A stretch of 64,000 nucleotides of DNA. Source: Amycolatopsis tolypomycina (GTDB lineage Bacteria; Actinomycetota; Actinomycetes; Mycobacteriales; Pseudonocardiaceae). Position 1 is the stretch's first letter. Each line of letters starts with the position of its first letter. The position numbers and the translations under genes were made by a program. The notes beneath the pieces were generated by a model that saw only the letters and a list, made by a program, of their open reading frames with translations, searched no databases and was not told where the DNA came from. The stretch lies in the NCBI RefSeq assembly GCF_900105945.1, contig NZ_FNSO01000004.1, positions 7,258,001 through 7,322,000 on the forward strand. Direction: 5' to 3'. This document shows, in pieces, positions 32,002 to 41,955 of this stretch.

Positions 32002-33627
32002 CTACTTCTTCATGACCTCGATGGACGGGTAGTCCGGCATGCGCCGGAAGTCCAGGGCCGCGGACTTCAGGTTCTTCGACTTCGCCGCGGTGCCCTTCTC
32101 GTCCCACACCGGGATCGTCGGCAGGTCCTGCGCGACCAGGTCCTCGGCCTGCTGGTACAGCTTGACCGCGGTGTCCTTGTCGACGGTCGAGTCCGCCTGG
32201 GCGAGCAGGGCGTCGACCTTCGGGTTGGAGTACGTCGAGTCGTTCGAGGACGCGCCGGTCTTGAAGATCGGGTTGAGGAAGTTCTCGATGGACGGGTAGT
32301 CCGCCGACCAGTCCGACCGGCCCATGCCGGTGAGCTTGTGGCCGGTCACGATGCTGCGCCACTGGCCGAAGTCGGTGGCGGGCACGAAGTCGCACTCGAC
32401 GCCGAGCGTGTTCTTGATGCTGTTGCACGCCGCGACCAGCGGTTCCTTGCGGCCACCGTCCGCGTTGGACGCGATGGTCAGCTTGCCCTGGAAGCCCGAC
32501 TTCCGGAAGGCCTCCTTCGCGGCGGCCGGGTCGAACTTGCAGAACTGGCAGACGCCGGGCCGCGCGCCCGGGATGCCCTGGGAGATGTAGCCGTCCGCCG
32601 GCACGTAGGTGTCGTTCATGACGGTCTTGGTGATCTGCGCGCGGTCGATCGCCATCGAGATGGCCTTGCGCAGCTCGAGGTTGTTGTAGCCGGGCACGTA
32701 GTACGGGATGTTGATGGTGCTGATCCCGAGCAGGTGGCCGGTCACCAGCCGGTCGCCGAGCTCGTTCTTGTACTTGCCACCCGAGACCGCCGACGGCGGC
32801 AGCGCCTCCATGAAGTCGAGCCGCCCGCTCAGCAGGTCCTGGTAGGCGGTCTCCTGGCTGGCGTAGATCTTGATGTCGAGGTTCTTGAACTTGACCTTGT
32901 CGTCACCCTTGTAGTCGTCGAAGCGGGTGAGCTTGATGTCCTGGTTCGGCGTCCGCGAGACGAACTTGAGCGGCCCGTTGCCGATCGGGTGCTGCTCGAA
33001 GGCCTTGGGGTCCTTGAAGAACGAGTCGGGCAGCGGCGCGAAGGCCTGGTAGCCGATCTTGATGTCGAAGACCGAGAAGGGCGCGGTCAGCGTCACCTGG
33101 AACTCGTAGTCGTTCTTCTGGACGAGCCCGGACATCTTGTCGGTGGCCGGCTTGGCGTTCTCGTCCGCGGGGTGCACGTCGGAGTAGCCCTGGATGTTCG
33201 AGAAGAAGTCGGTGTTGAGCTGGCCGTTCGGCGCGTAGGCGCCGTAGTTCCAGGCGTCGATGAAGTTGTGCGCCTTCACCTCGGTGCCGTCGTGGAACTT
33301 CCAGCCCTGCTTGATCTTGATGTCGAAGACCTTGGAGTCGGTCGTGGTGATCGACTCCGCCATCAGGTTGGAGGGCTTGGCGTCGGCGCCGTTGAACCCG
33401 ACCAGCGTGGCGAACATCGGCTGAATCGCCTTGGTTCCACCGAGGTCGTTGATGTTGGTCGGGACCAGCGCGTTCTGCGGTTCGGTGCCGTAGACGCTGA
33501 CCGTGCCGTCGGGGTCCGTCTCGCCGGCGCCCGTGGAGCTGCCCGAGCCACCGCCGCACGCGGTGAGCGCGAGCGCCAGCGAGGTCATCACCACCGTGGG
33601 TCCCCAGAGCCTGCGCGAAAGACGCAT
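32002..33627 (-). CDS. family 5 solute-binding lipoprotein (peptide importer)
   Basis: 541 residues from ATG 33627 with GGAGGGGATC upstream; an ATG at 33639 is less well placed. Lipoprotein signal ends in the lipobox LTAC (about residue 25). The mature protein has the cluster-5 SBP features such as FHDGTEVKAHNFIDAWNY, LTAPFSVF, IGNGPLKF and LRKAISMAIDR. It captures oligopeptides or other cargo at the cell surface for the permease downstream. Exact substrate cannot be told from sequence. Confidence 0.92.
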   Translation of the reverse strand: MRLSRRLWGPTVVMTSLALALTACGGGSGSSTGAGETDPDGTVSVYGTEPQNALVPTNINDLGGTKAIQPMFATLVGFNGADAKPSNLMAESITTTDSKVFDIKIKQGWKFHDGTEVKAHNFIDAWNYGAYAPNGQLNTDFFSNIQGYSDVHPADENAKPATDKMSGLVQKNDYEFQVTLTAPFSVFDIKIGYQAFAPLPDSFFKDPKAFEQHPIGNGPLKFVSRTPNQDIKLTRFDDYKGDDKVKFKNLDIKIYASQETAYQDLLSGRLDFMEALPPSAVSGGKYKNELGDRLVTGHLLGISTINIPYYVPGYNNLELRKAISMAIDRAQITKTVMNDTYVPADGYISQGIPGARPGVCQFCKFDPAAAKEAFRKSGFQGKLTIASNADGGRKEPLVAACNSIKNTLGVECDFVPATDFGQWRSIVTGHKLTGMGRSDWSADYPSIENFLNPIFKTGASSNDSTYSNPKVDALLAQADSTVDKDTAVKLYQQAEDLVAQDLPTIPVWDEKGTAAKSKNLKSAALDFRRMPDYPSIEVMKK

Positions 33628-33888
33628 GATCCCCTCCATATCCGGTGTGTCCGAAAGGTGAGACGCACGCTATCGGGGCCGGTGAAGCCGATCACAGGAC
33701 TGCGTGTTGCAAATGTGTGACGACCGTCGGGACCACCTGGTTGGAGCACAACCAACGTAGGAATCCGGATACTCCGGACGGCCTAGCGCGGACAGTTGGT
33801 CATCAGCCGCTCACCCACGGTTTTGGTTGCGCCACAAGCCCTTTCGGGCGGCCGAACGGTCGGTCAGGTGAGCGGTCCAGCCTGATGT

Positions 33889-33937
33889 CATGAAAGAGTC
33901 GTTCATGACACCAGGCGTCATGAACGACTCTTTCATG
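33889..33937 (-). terminator. 21-bp perfect hairpin downstream of ppx
   Basis: CATGAAAGAGTCGTTCATGAC (33889-33909) is followed after seven bases by its exact complement (33917-33937). It is 18 bases past the ppx stop codon on the minus strand. It may act as a terminator. The rest of the 315-base gap 33640-33954 shows the SBP promoter region only by position. Confidence 0.65.
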
Positions 33938-33954
33938 GCGTGTGGCGCGGGAGG

Positions 33955-34908
33955 TCAGGCGAGGGAAAGGGCGATGCCGTCGAGGATGTCGTGCTCGCTG
34001 ACCACCAGCTCGGTCGGGCCGCCGCGGGCCGCGAGCTGCTCGGCGAGGGTCTGGACCACCACCGCGCCGCCGCCGATGACGTCGACCCGGCCCGGGTGGA
34101 TCACCGGGTTGGCCGCGCGGGTCGCGTGGTCGCTCTGCAGGAGGTCCGTCGCGAGGCGGTCGATGTCCGCCGGGGCCAGTTTGGACAGGTGGACGCGGTC
34201 GCTGTCGTACTCCGGCAGTCCCAGCGCGATCGCCGAGAGCGTCGTCACCGTGCCGGCCACGCCCACCCACGTCCGCGCGCGGGCCACGTCGACCACGTCG
34301 AACGCGTCCGTCAGCACCTTGCCGGCCAGGTCGCGGGCGGCGGCGATCTCCTCGGCCGTCGGCGGGTCGCTCTTGAGCGCGCGCTCGGTGATCCGGACGC
34401 AGCCGATGTCGACGGACTTCGCCGCGATCACCTCCGCCTGCCGGCCGTCCCAGGTGCCGAGGACCAGCTCCGTCGAGCCGCCGCCGACGTCGACCACCAC
34501 GAACGGGCCGTCGTCGGGGTCCTGCTCGCCCACCGCGCCGGTGAACGACAGCCGCGCCTCCTCGTCGCCGCTGATCACCTCGGCCTCGACACCCAGGGTC
34601 TCGCGCGTCATGCGGAAGAAGTCGTCGCGGTTCTTCGCGTCGCGGGTCGCGGACGTGGCGACCATCCGCACCTTCTCCACGCCCTTGCGCCGCGCGGCGA
34701 TCGTGTAGTCGGCGAGCGCGGCGCGGGTGCGTTCGAGCGCCTCGGGGGCCAGCTCACCGGTGGCGTCGACGCCCTGGCCGAGCCGGACGATCCGCATCTC
34801 GCGGTGCAGGTCGCGCAGGTCGACCGTGCCGTCGTGGCGCGGTGTCAGCTCGGCGACGAGCAGGCGGATGGAGTTGGTCCCACAGTCGATCGCGGCAACA
34901 CGAGGCAT
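33955..34908 (-). CDS. ppx: exopolyphosphatase, Ppx/GppA family
   Basis: 317 residues, the short actinobacterial form. Phosphate-binding loops of the sugar kinase/Hsp70 fold are present: AAIDCGTNSIRLLV at the N-terminus and VVVDVGGGSTELVLG at about residue 140; SGDEEARLSF matches the catalytic Glu region. It hydrolyses terminal phosphate from polyphosphate and/or pppGpp. Ten bases separate it from the lytic transglycosylase stop upstream, so they are probably co-transcribed. Confidence 0.9.
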   Translation of the reverse strand: MPRVAAIDCGTNSIRLLVAELTPRHDGTVDLRDLHREMRIVRLGQGVDATGELAPEALERTRAALADYTIAARRKGVEKVRMVATSATRDAKNRDDFFRMTRETLGVEAEVISGDEEARLSFTGAVGEQDPDDGPFVVVDVGGGSTELVLGTWDGRQAEVIAAKSVDIGCVRITERALKSDPPTAEEIAAARDLAGKVLTDAFDVVDVARARTWVGVAGTVTTLSAIALGLPEYDSDRVHLSKLAPADIDRLATDLLQSDHATRAANPVIHPGRVDVIGGGAVVVQTLAEQLAARGGPTELVVSEHDILDGIALSLA

Positions 34909-34917
34909 GCCGCAACC

Positions 34918-36087
34918 CTAGCTGGCGGGTGTCGCCGTCCCCACGGTCGTGGTCGTGGTGGTGGTCGTGACCGAAGTGATCACCTGCCCGCAGGTGGGCT
35001 CCGGCGGAGTGGGCTTCGGCGGCGAGCTCGTGCTGGGCTCTCCGGTCTCCGTCGTCGTCGGCGGCGGGGTGGTCGTCGTGCTGATGACCGTGGTCGTGGT
35101 GGGTGTCGTCGTCGGCGGCTTCGTGCACGACGGCGGTGCGGACGTGGTCGGTGCCGTGCTCGTGGACGGCGGCGGGGTGGTGACCGTCGTCGGCGGCACC
35201 GGTGGCGGCGGCACGGACGGCGGGGCCGGGGCGAGCGCCGCGTTCGGCGCGCCGATCGGCACCGTGCTGTCCGGCACCTGCATGATCCCGTTGCGGTAGG
35301 CGTCCGCCCACAGGATCACCGTGTTCACGTACGTGTCGGAGTTGTTGTACCGGTAGATCGCCCCGCGCAGCTGGTCCGGCTTCGCCAGGTCGAACCCGCC
35401 GGAGCACAGGTACCGGCCGGTCGCCAGGGCCGCGTCGAAGATGTTGTTCGGGTCGGACTTGCCGTCGCCGTTGCCGTCGGACGCGTAGCCCTTCCACGTC
35501 CCCGGGATGAACTGGGTCGGGCCGACCGCCCGGTCCCACACCGGGTCGGTGTCGAGCAGGCCGCCGTCGGTGTCCGGGATCGCGGCGAAGTTGCCCTGGC
35601 CGTTGAGCTGCGGGCCGAGGATCGGCTCGCGCGTGGTCCCGGCCGCGTCGACGTACCCGCCGCGCGCGTGGTTGGACTCGATCCGGCCGATGCTGGCGAT
35701 CAGCGCCCAGTCGATGTGGCACGCGGGCTGCTCGCGGCCGAGGATGTCGGCGGCGTTCTGGTACGCCTTGAGCGCGGTGGCCGGGATGCCGAGCGGGCCG
35801 TCGGGCAGCTCGTAGGCCGGCAGCGGCATCGGGGTGGGCGCGCCGGGCAGGGTGCCGTCGACGGCGATCTGCTGGATGGCGGCGTTCCCGGGGTCGTAGC
35901 CCTGGCCGAGCGTGGCGTCACGGGTGTGCTCACCGCCGCCGCCGAGCCAGCCGAGGGTGCCGCCGCCGGCGACCAGCGCCGGGACGACGGCCAGGATGCC
36001 GGTGATCAGCGGGTACGCGGTGCGGTGGCGGATCCCGAATCTTCGCGCGTAGCTCCCGACTGCGGTTGGCAGCCGCCGCACACGCAT
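34918..36087 (-). CDS. lytic transglycosylase with Thr/Pro-rich tail
   Basis: 389 residues from ATG 36087 preceded by GGAGGG. An uncleaved membrane anchor or signal around residues 25-50. The catalytic domain (about 105-270) has the SLT-type Glu in ASIGRIESNH and VGPTQFIPGTWKGY, as in actinobacterial resuscitation-type transglycosylases (MltB-like). A calcium-loop-like DGNGDGKSDPNN follows. The last ~110 residues are mostly Pro and Thr, a wall-spanning spacer. It cuts peptidoglycan glycan strands. A shorter paralogue is at 39996-40841. Confidence 0.88.
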   Translation of the reverse strand: MRVRRLPTAVGSYARRFGIRHRTAYPLITGILAVVPALVAGGGTLGWLGGGGEHTRDATLGQGYDPGNAAIQQIAVDGTLPGAPTPMPLPAYELPDGPLGIPATALKAYQNAADILGREQPACHIDWALIASIGRIESNHARGGYVDAAGTTREPILGPQLNGQGNFAAIPDTDGGLLDTDPVWDRAVGPTQFIPGTWKGYASDGNGDGKSDPNNIFDAALATGRYLCSGGFDLAKPDQLRGAIYRYNNSDTYVNTVILWADAYRNGIMQVPDSTVPIGAPNAALAPAPPSVPPPPVPPTTVTTPPPSTSTAPTTSAPPSCTKPPTTTPTTTTVISTTTTPPPTTTETGEPSTSSPPKPTPPEPTCGQVITSVTTTTTTTTVGTATPAS

Positions 36088-36226
36088 GCTCAGAGCCCTC
36101 CTGGCCGGATCGGACACACTCTCGGGGGACAGCCTGCCGCACTCGCGGCGAGGTTTCAGCCCATCGAGAGGCGCGATCGAGGTTTTCGCTCACCCAGACC
36201 AGTTATCTCTTCACACTGCGCGAGTG

Positions 36227-36736
36227 TTACGCGGCGCAGTCTCCGGAGGGCCACCCGTTGGCCTTAAGCAGGGCGAGCGTCTCGTCACCGAACGGATTCA
36301 CGCCCGGGCCGACGGCCAGCGAGTGCGCGACGTGCACGTGGAGGCACTTGACCCGGCCGGGCATCCCGCCCGCGGTGACCTGGTGGCCGAGCGGCTCGAT
36401 GGCGTCCCGCTCGGCGAGGTACCCCTCGTGCGTGCGCTGGTACTGCGCCGCGAGCTCGGGATCGGTGGTGAGCCGCTCGGTCATCTCCTTCATGATCCCG
36501 GACGCCTCGATGGTGCCGATCATCGAGTTCAGCTTCGGGCACGTCAGGTAGTAGAGCGTCGGGAACGGCGTGCCGTTCTCCAGCCGCGGGCTGGTCTGCA
36601 CCACGGACGGGTGGCCGCTCGGGCACCGCGCGGCGATGGCGCGCAGCGCTCGCGGCGGCCGTCCGAGCTGCTCCGCGATGATCTCGCGGTCGGCGTCGGT
36701 GACGGGCTCGAACCGGTGCTGCTGCGTGCTGTTCAC
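36227..36736 (-). CDS. DUF501-family protein
   Basis: 169 residues matching the actinobacterial DUF501 family: ARCPSGHPSVVQTSPRL and FPTLYYLTCPKLN near residues 37-70, with GMPGRVKCLHVHVAHSLA later. The paired Cys and His suggest a metal site. In actinobacteria it follows the FtsB-like gene and enolase and precedes ppx, as here. Function unknown. A large palindromic repeat separates it from the FtsB-like gene. Confidence 0.85.
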   Translation of the reverse strand: MNSTQQHRFEPVTDADREIIAEQLGRPPRALRAIAARCPSGHPSVVQTSPRLENGTPFPTLYYLTCPKLNSMIGTIEASGIMKEMTERLTTDPELAAQYQRTHEGYLAERDAIEPLGHQVTAGGMPGRVKCLHVHVAHSLAVGPGVNPFGDETLALLKANGWPSGDCAA

Positions 36737-36782
36737 GCGGTCAAGGTTAGAGCGTGCCCCGCGCCACCCGGCCCGCGCCCCA

Positions 36783-36869
36783 AGCGCCCCAATGTGGCGT
36801 TCGGTGCGTTGGACGCACCGAACGCCACATTGGGTGCGTTGGACGCAACCAACGCCACATTGGGGCGCT
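36783..36869. repeat. nested palindromic intergenic repeat
   Basis: An 87-base block with an outer pair AGCGCCCCAATGTGGCGTT / AACGCCACATTGGGGCGCT and an inner palindrome built on CAATGTGGCGTTCGGTGCG. CAATGTGGCGTT and its complement occur twice each. It lies between the FtsB-like stop and the DUF501 start, where it can fold on RNA as a stacked hairpin. A second copy of the unit occurs at 46541-46683. Confidence 0.85.
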
Positions 36870-36874
36870 CTGGC

Positions 36875-37483
36875 TCAGCCGCCCGAGACCTGGTTCCACA
36901 GGTTCTCGTACCACGAGCTGCCCGCGGCCTGCTGCTGTCCGGCAGGCGGGGCCGCGTCGGGGGCCTTGTCTTCCGGCAGCTGCACGATGTACGGCGTCTC
37001 GCCCGGCTTGACGTACCGCAGCCGCCGCCGGGCCTCGGCCTCGATCTGCGCGGGGTCGCTCAGCTCCGCCTTGCGGCCCTGGAGCTGAGCGACCTCCTGC
37101 TGCAGCTGGGCCTGCTGGGCCTGCTGTTCGCGGACCTCGGTCCGCTGGGAGAGGTACGTGCGCAGGGGCACGGCGATGGTGAACGCCAGCGCGCACACCA
37201 CGATCGCCACCACCGCCGCGCGGCGGGTGGTGGACATGCCGAGCACCTTCGCCGCCCCCGACGCGCGCTTGGCCGCCAAGCCCCGGCGCAGCCGGGCCCT
37301 GGTGGTCTCCGCGTCGCCGGTGCGGCGGCGCGCCGCCGCGCTGCCGTCCGCCGTGCGGGGCGACCGGGATCCCGGGCTCCCCGCGCGACCCGCGTCGGGG
37401 CGGCGGGTCCGCGTGGGTCCACCGACCCGCGCCGAACCGCCGCCACCGCCGCGGCGGCCACGTGTCCTCCCCCGGTCCGCCAT
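36875..37483 (-). CDS. ftsB: FtsB/DivIC-type septum protein
   Basis: 202 residues. A basic, low-complexity cytoplasmic tail (1-85), one membrane helix (RRAAVVAIVVCALAFTIAVPL, about 87-107), a coiled coil rich in Gln (109-140) and a PxYIVQLPE segment typical of the DivIC/FtsB family. It binds FtsL and FtsQ in the divisome. It follows enolase by 5 bases, the standard actinobacterial arrangement. Start ATG as shown gives a long Arg/Gly-rich N-terminus, which is common in this group. Confidence 0.87.
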   Translation of the reverse strand: MADRGRTRGRRGGGGGSARVGGPTRTRRPDAGRAGSPGSRSPRTADGSAAARRRTGDAETTRARLRRGLAAKRASGAAKVLGMSTTRRAAVVAIVVCALAFTIAVPLRTYLSQRTEVREQQAQQAQLQQEVAQLQGRKAELSDPAQIEAEARRRLRYVKPGETPYIVQLPEDKAPDAAPPAGQQQAAGSSWYENLWNQVSGG

Positions 37484-37488
37484 CGGCG

Positions 37489-38796
<1,308 letters not shown>

Positions 38797-38837
38797 TCAG
38801 CCTGCGGTAACGCGCCCAGCCTAGCCGTCTCGGCAGT

Positions 38838-39299
38838 TCACCCGTTGGAGGACTCACCGCCCTCGCGTACCTCCTGCCAGCCCGGCGGCAGTTCGACGGT
38901 CTCCGACGTCTGCTGCCAGAAGGTCCAGCTGTTGCCCCCGAGATCGGCGACGGTGAACACCCGCGCGCCGTAGGGCTGGTCCTGTGGCGGCTCCAGCTCG
39001 CACTCGTCGCCCAGGGCGGCCTCGACGCGGGCGTACGTTTCGTCCACGTCGTCGACGTACACGATGTTGAGCTGGCCGACCGGCCCGTCGACGCCCTTGG
39101 CCTGCCAGTAGTCCGCCCCGACGCCGGCGAGCTGGATCCGGGCGTCGCCCGCCCGCAACGTCGCCTGGAAGACCTCGCCCGCCGCGTCGCAGAACCGGAC
39201 CTCTTCGGTGAAGCCGAAGACCCTGGTCAGCCAGGCGAGCGCCGCCGTGGCGTCGGAGTAGTAGAGGTAGGGCGCCAGGCCCCGGTACCCGCTGCTCAT
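38838..39299 (-). CDS. VOC/glyoxalase-like protein
   Basis: 153 residues starting MSSGYRGLAPYLYYSDA. Two beta-alpha-beta-beta-beta units typical of the VOC superfamily (residues 6-60 and 75-135) with PYLYYSDATAALAWLTRVFGF and GARVFTVADLGGNSWTFWQ. These match PhnB-like or bleomycin-resistance-like proteins, for which no single reaction can be assigned. An upstream in-frame ATG at 39314 would add five residues. Confidence 0.8.
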   Translation of the reverse strand: MSSGYRGLAPYLYYSDATAALAWLTRVFGFTEEVRFCDAAGEVFQATLRAGDARIQLAGVGADYWQAKGVDGPVGQLNIVYVDDVDETYARVEAALGDECELEPPQDQPYGARVFTVADLGGNSWTFWQQTSETVELPPGWQEVREGGESSNG

Positions 39300-39372
39300 G
39301 GCGGCACAGTCCATCACGTCCCGTTCGGAGGCGTGTGCAACCCCCTCCCCCCGGGGTAACGTGGGAGCGACC

Positions 39373-39777
39373 ATGACGGACGCCGCAGCTGCTTCGCAGC
39401 CTCCCGAAGAGTCGCGGTTCCATGCCTTCCGCCAGGCCGAAGACCTGGTCGGCCGCCGTCGCCCGCTCGACGCGCTGAAGGCACTGCAGCCCCTGCTGGA
39501 GTCCGAAACGGACAAACCGTCGGTGCACCTGCTGGCCGGGCGCGCGTACTTCCACTCCGCTCAGTTGCGACGCGCCGAAGAGGCGTTCACCCGGGTGCTG
39601 GAACTGGACCCGACGGACCACTACGCGCGGTTCATCCTGGGCCGCACGCTGCAGCGCCTCGGCCGGTTCGTGGAGGCGCTGGCGCAGATGCGGATGGCGT
39701 CGGCGATGAACCCGGTGCCGGAGTACCTCGAGGCGATCAGCGAGGTCAAGGCCCACATCGCCCTGCGCGAACCCTGA
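39373..39777 (+). CDS. TPR-repeat protein
   Basis: 134 residues from ATG 39373 with GGGAG upstream. Two to three tetratricopeptide repeats between residues 35 and 105 (for example LLAGRAYFHSAQLRRAEEAF and ARFILGRTLQRLGRFVEALAQM). Probably a small adaptor. Divergent from the VOC gene and followed by a GC-rich hairpin at 39783-39800. Confidence 0.82.
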   Translation: MTDAAAASQPPEESRFHAFRQAEDLVGRRRPLDALKALQPLLESETDKPSVHLLAGRAYFHSAQLRRAEEAFTRVLELDPTDHYARFILGRTLQRLGRFVEALAQMRMASAMNPVPEYLEAISEVKAHIALREP

Positions 39778-39782
39778 CCCGA

Positions 39783-39800
39783 CCGGGCCGAACGGCCCGG
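39783..39800 (+). terminator. GC hairpin after TPR gene
   Basis: CCGGGCCG (39783-39790), a two-base loop, and CGGCCCGG (39793-39800), four bases after the TPR gene stop. A second weaker dyad (CCTCGGCC/GGCCGATCGG region) follows. A likely terminator without a T run. Confidence 0.55.
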
Positions 39801-39901
39801 GTCGCCTCGGCCTTTCGGCCGATCGGGCCGGGCCCCTCGACCGATGTTCCGCGGCCGTTTTCCGGCGAAGCTGGTTCCAGACCGAACAGGGAGGAACCAC
39901 G

Positions 39902-39994
39902 ATGTCGATCTTCGCCACGCTGGGTGCGTACGCCGGGCTGCTGCTGCTCGTGCTGATGGCCGTCACGCCGTTCGTCGCCGACCGCGAGCTGTGA
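39902..39994 (+). CDS. 30-residue single-pass membrane peptide
   Basis: A short frame starting MSIFATLGAYAG with a strong Shine-Dalgarno sequence (AGGGAGGAACC) upstream. Residues 6-25 are hydrophobic (Leu-rich, YAGLLLLVLMAVTPF) and the tail is VADREL. The good ribosome site and the clear membrane helix make it more than chance. No family is recognised. It lies between the TPR gene and the converging transglycosylase. Confidence 0.6.
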   Translation: MSIFATLGAYAGLLLLVLMAVTPFVADREL

Positions 39995-39995
39995 C

Positions 39996-40841
39996 TCAGG
40001 GCGCGACGCTCGCCTCCGCGTAGGCGTCCGCCGCGCTGAAGACGTCCTGGCCGTACGCCAGGGCCTGGTTGTAGAACAGGATCGCCCGCCACCAGCCGGC
40101 CGGCGTCCCCAGGTCGTCGCCGCCGGAACACAGGAACCGCGCCGCCGTGAAGGCCGCGTCGTCGATGTTCTGCGGGTCCGGCGCGCCGCCGTCGCCGTTC
40201 GCGCGCTCCTGGTACTTCTTCCACGTCGACGGCAGGAACTGCATGGGCCCGATCAGGTGGTCCCACGACTTGTCGCCGTCGAGCTTGCCGCCGTCGGAAT
40301 CGTGCACCGCCGGGACACCCGGCGAGCCGTCCAGCGGCGGGCCGACCACCGGCTTGGCCACCCGGCCGTCCGCGCCGATCGCCGCGAGGTCGAACTCGCC
40401 ACGCTCGTTCTCGACCCGGCCGATGCCCGCCAGGGTCGCCCACGAGAGGTGGCACGTCGGCTTCTGGCGCTGCATCCACATCTCCGCCCGGCCGTACGCC
40501 GAGAGCACGCGCGCCGGGACGTGCGTCTTGTCGGCGACGCGGGCGGCCCAGGCGTCCAGCTCCGCGCGGTCGGACGCCTGCGGCCGGTCGACCGGTGCGG
40601 CGAGCCCGGCTCGGGGCGCTTCGGCGCCGGGTTGCGGACGCTGTTCGGGAATGGCGAGCGCCGGCTGGACCGGCGGCGACGCGGCCGGCGCGTCCGGGTT
40701 GCGGACACCGATGGTGACGACGAGGACCACGCCGGTGACCACCAGCCCCAGCGCGAGGGCGATCCGGCCGACGTACCGCCTCGGCGGGCCACCCGGGGGC
40801 GGCGACGGAGGCGTGACGGTCGGCTGAGCGGTATCGGCCAC
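39996..40841 (-). CDS. lytic transglycosylase, short form
   Basis: 281 residues. Pro-rich cytoplasmic start, one membrane helix (about 25-45), a linker, and the same catalytic fold as 34918-36087: GIGRVENERG with the catalytic Glu, IGPMQFLPSTWKKY and FLCSGGDDL. The paralogues share the CHxxWAxxxxIGR core. It remodels peptidoglycan outside the membrane. A long low-complexity tail is absent here. Confidence 0.87.
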   Translation of the reverse strand: MADTAQPTVTPPSPPPGGPPRRYVGRIALALGLVVTGVVLVVTIGVRNPDAPAASPPVQPALAIPEQRPQPGAEAPRAGLAAPVDRPQASDRAELDAWAARVADKTHVPARVLSAYGRAEMWMQRQKPTCHLSWATLAGIGRVENERGEFDLAAIGADGRVAKPVVGPPLDGSPGVPAVHDSDGGKLDGDKSWDHLIGPMQFLPSTWKKYQERANGDGGAPDPQNIDDAAFTAARFLCSGGDDLGTPAGWWRAILFYNQALAYGQDVFSAADAYAEASVAP

Positions 40842-40970
40842 TCGAACAGGTTACGGAGCCACTCAAGGGGGTCCCCCAAGCGGCTGACCAGGCAAGCAGA
40901 CGGTAAAAACAATCCCCCTGCCAGCGACGTCACAGATTTCGTTATCGAGTCGACGCGCAGGGCCCTGACC

Positions 40971-40989
40971 TGCGGTTACCCTAACCTAA
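40971..40989 (+). promoter_or_regulatory. iron box 1 upstream of efeUOB
   Basis: TGCGGTTACCCTAACCTAA matches the IdeR/DmdR-type iron-box consensus (TTAGGTTAGGCTAACCTAA) at about 14 of 19 positions, including the right half CTAACCTAA in full. It lies about 120 bases before the EfeU start and probably covers the promoter. Confidence 0.75.
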
Positions 40990-41053
40990 CTTCGCGGTCG
41001 AGTCCTATTTGCCCGATTCCTGCGCCGAACGCGGGCGTACGCTCGCTGGACTT

Positions 41054-41072
41054 ACAGGTGAGCCTTACCTAA
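41054..41072 (+). promoter_or_regulatory. iron box 2 upstream of efeUOB
   Basis: ACAGGTGAGCCTTACCTAA keeps the outer parts of the same iron-box consensus (AGGT and CTTACCTAA). It sits about 36 bases before the efeU GTG, between iron box 1 and the gene. Two boxes suggest tight repression of the iron uptake operon when iron is plentiful. Confidence 0.72.
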
Positions 41073-41107
41073 AAACTTCCTGGACCCAGAAACTCAGGGA
41101 GGCACCG

Positions 41108-41953
41108 GTGTTGTTCTCGAGCGCGCTGATCGGGCTGCGTGAAGGCCTGGAAGCCGCGCTGGTCGTCAGCATCCTGGTGGCCTTCCTCGTCAAGACCGAG
41201 CGGCGGCACGCGCTGCGCTGGGTGTGGCCGGGCGTCGGCGCCGCGGTGCTGCTGTCGGTCGCGATCGGCGCGATCCTCACCTTTTCGACCGCCCAGCTGT
41301 CCTTCGAGCACCAGGAACTGCTCGGCGGGAGCCTCTCGATCGTCGCCGTCGGGTTCGTCACCGCGATGATCTTCTGGATGCGCAAGGCGGCGAAGAGCAT
41401 CGCCGCCGAGCTGCGCGGGAAGATGGACGACGCGCTGAACGTCGGCCCGGCCGCCGTGCTGCTGCTGTCGTTCCTCGCGGTGGGGCGCGAAGGCCTGGAA
41501 ACCGCGGTGTTCTTCTACTCCACCGTCCAGGCCGCGCAGGACGAGACCGTGCAGCCGCTGATCGGGTTCGCCGTCGGCATCGCGGCCGCGGTGGTGCTCG
41601 CCTGGCTGCTCTACAAGGGCGCCGTCCGCTTCAACCTCACCAAGTTCTTCACGATCACCGGCGTCCTGCTGGTGTTCGTCGCCGCGGGCGTGCTCGGCTA
41701 CGGCCTCCACGACCTGCAGGAGGCCGCCTTCCTGCCCGGCATCAACACGCTCGCGTTCGACGCGTCGGCGGCGCTGCCCGAGACGTCCTGGTACGGCGCC
41801 CTGCTCAAGGGCATCTTCAACTACTCGCAGCAGACGACCGTGCTGCAGGCGATCGCCTGGGTCGCCTACGTCGCCGTCGTGCTGCCCCTCTTCCTCAAGC
41901 CCAGCAAGAAGACCGCGCCGGCGCCCGCCGCCGCGGCCGCCTCGAAGGAGTGA
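41108..41953 (+). CDS. efeU: EfeU/FTR1-family iron permease
   Basis: 281 residues from GTG 41108 with GGGAGG upstream (a frame extends further 5' without support). Seven hydrophobic segments. The paired REGLEA and REGLET motifs in helices 1 and 4 are the iron-binding elements of FTR1. It moves iron through the membrane using EfeO and EfeB. First gene of efeUOB, with two iron boxes upstream. Confidence 0.93.
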   Translation: MLFSSALIGLREGLEAALVVSILVAFLVKTERRHALRWVWPGVGAAVLLSVAIGAILTFSTAQLSFEHQELLGGSLSIVAVGFVTAMIFWMRKAAKSIAAELRGKMDDALNVGPAAVLLLSFLAVGREGLETAVFFYSTVQAAQDETVQPLIGFAVGIAAAVVLAWLLYKGAVRFNLTKFFTITGVLLVFVAAGVLGYGLHDLQEAAFLPGINTLAFDASAALPETSWYGALLKGIFNYSQQTTVLQAIAWVAYVAVVLPLFLKPSKKTAPAPAAAAASKE

Positions 41954-41955
41954 CC

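Noticed and set aside
36118..36226. c-di-AMP (ydaO) riboswitch upstream of the lytic transglycosylases
   Set aside because: These enzyme families often have such riboswitches in actinobacteria, but I could not match the conserved core in either leader.
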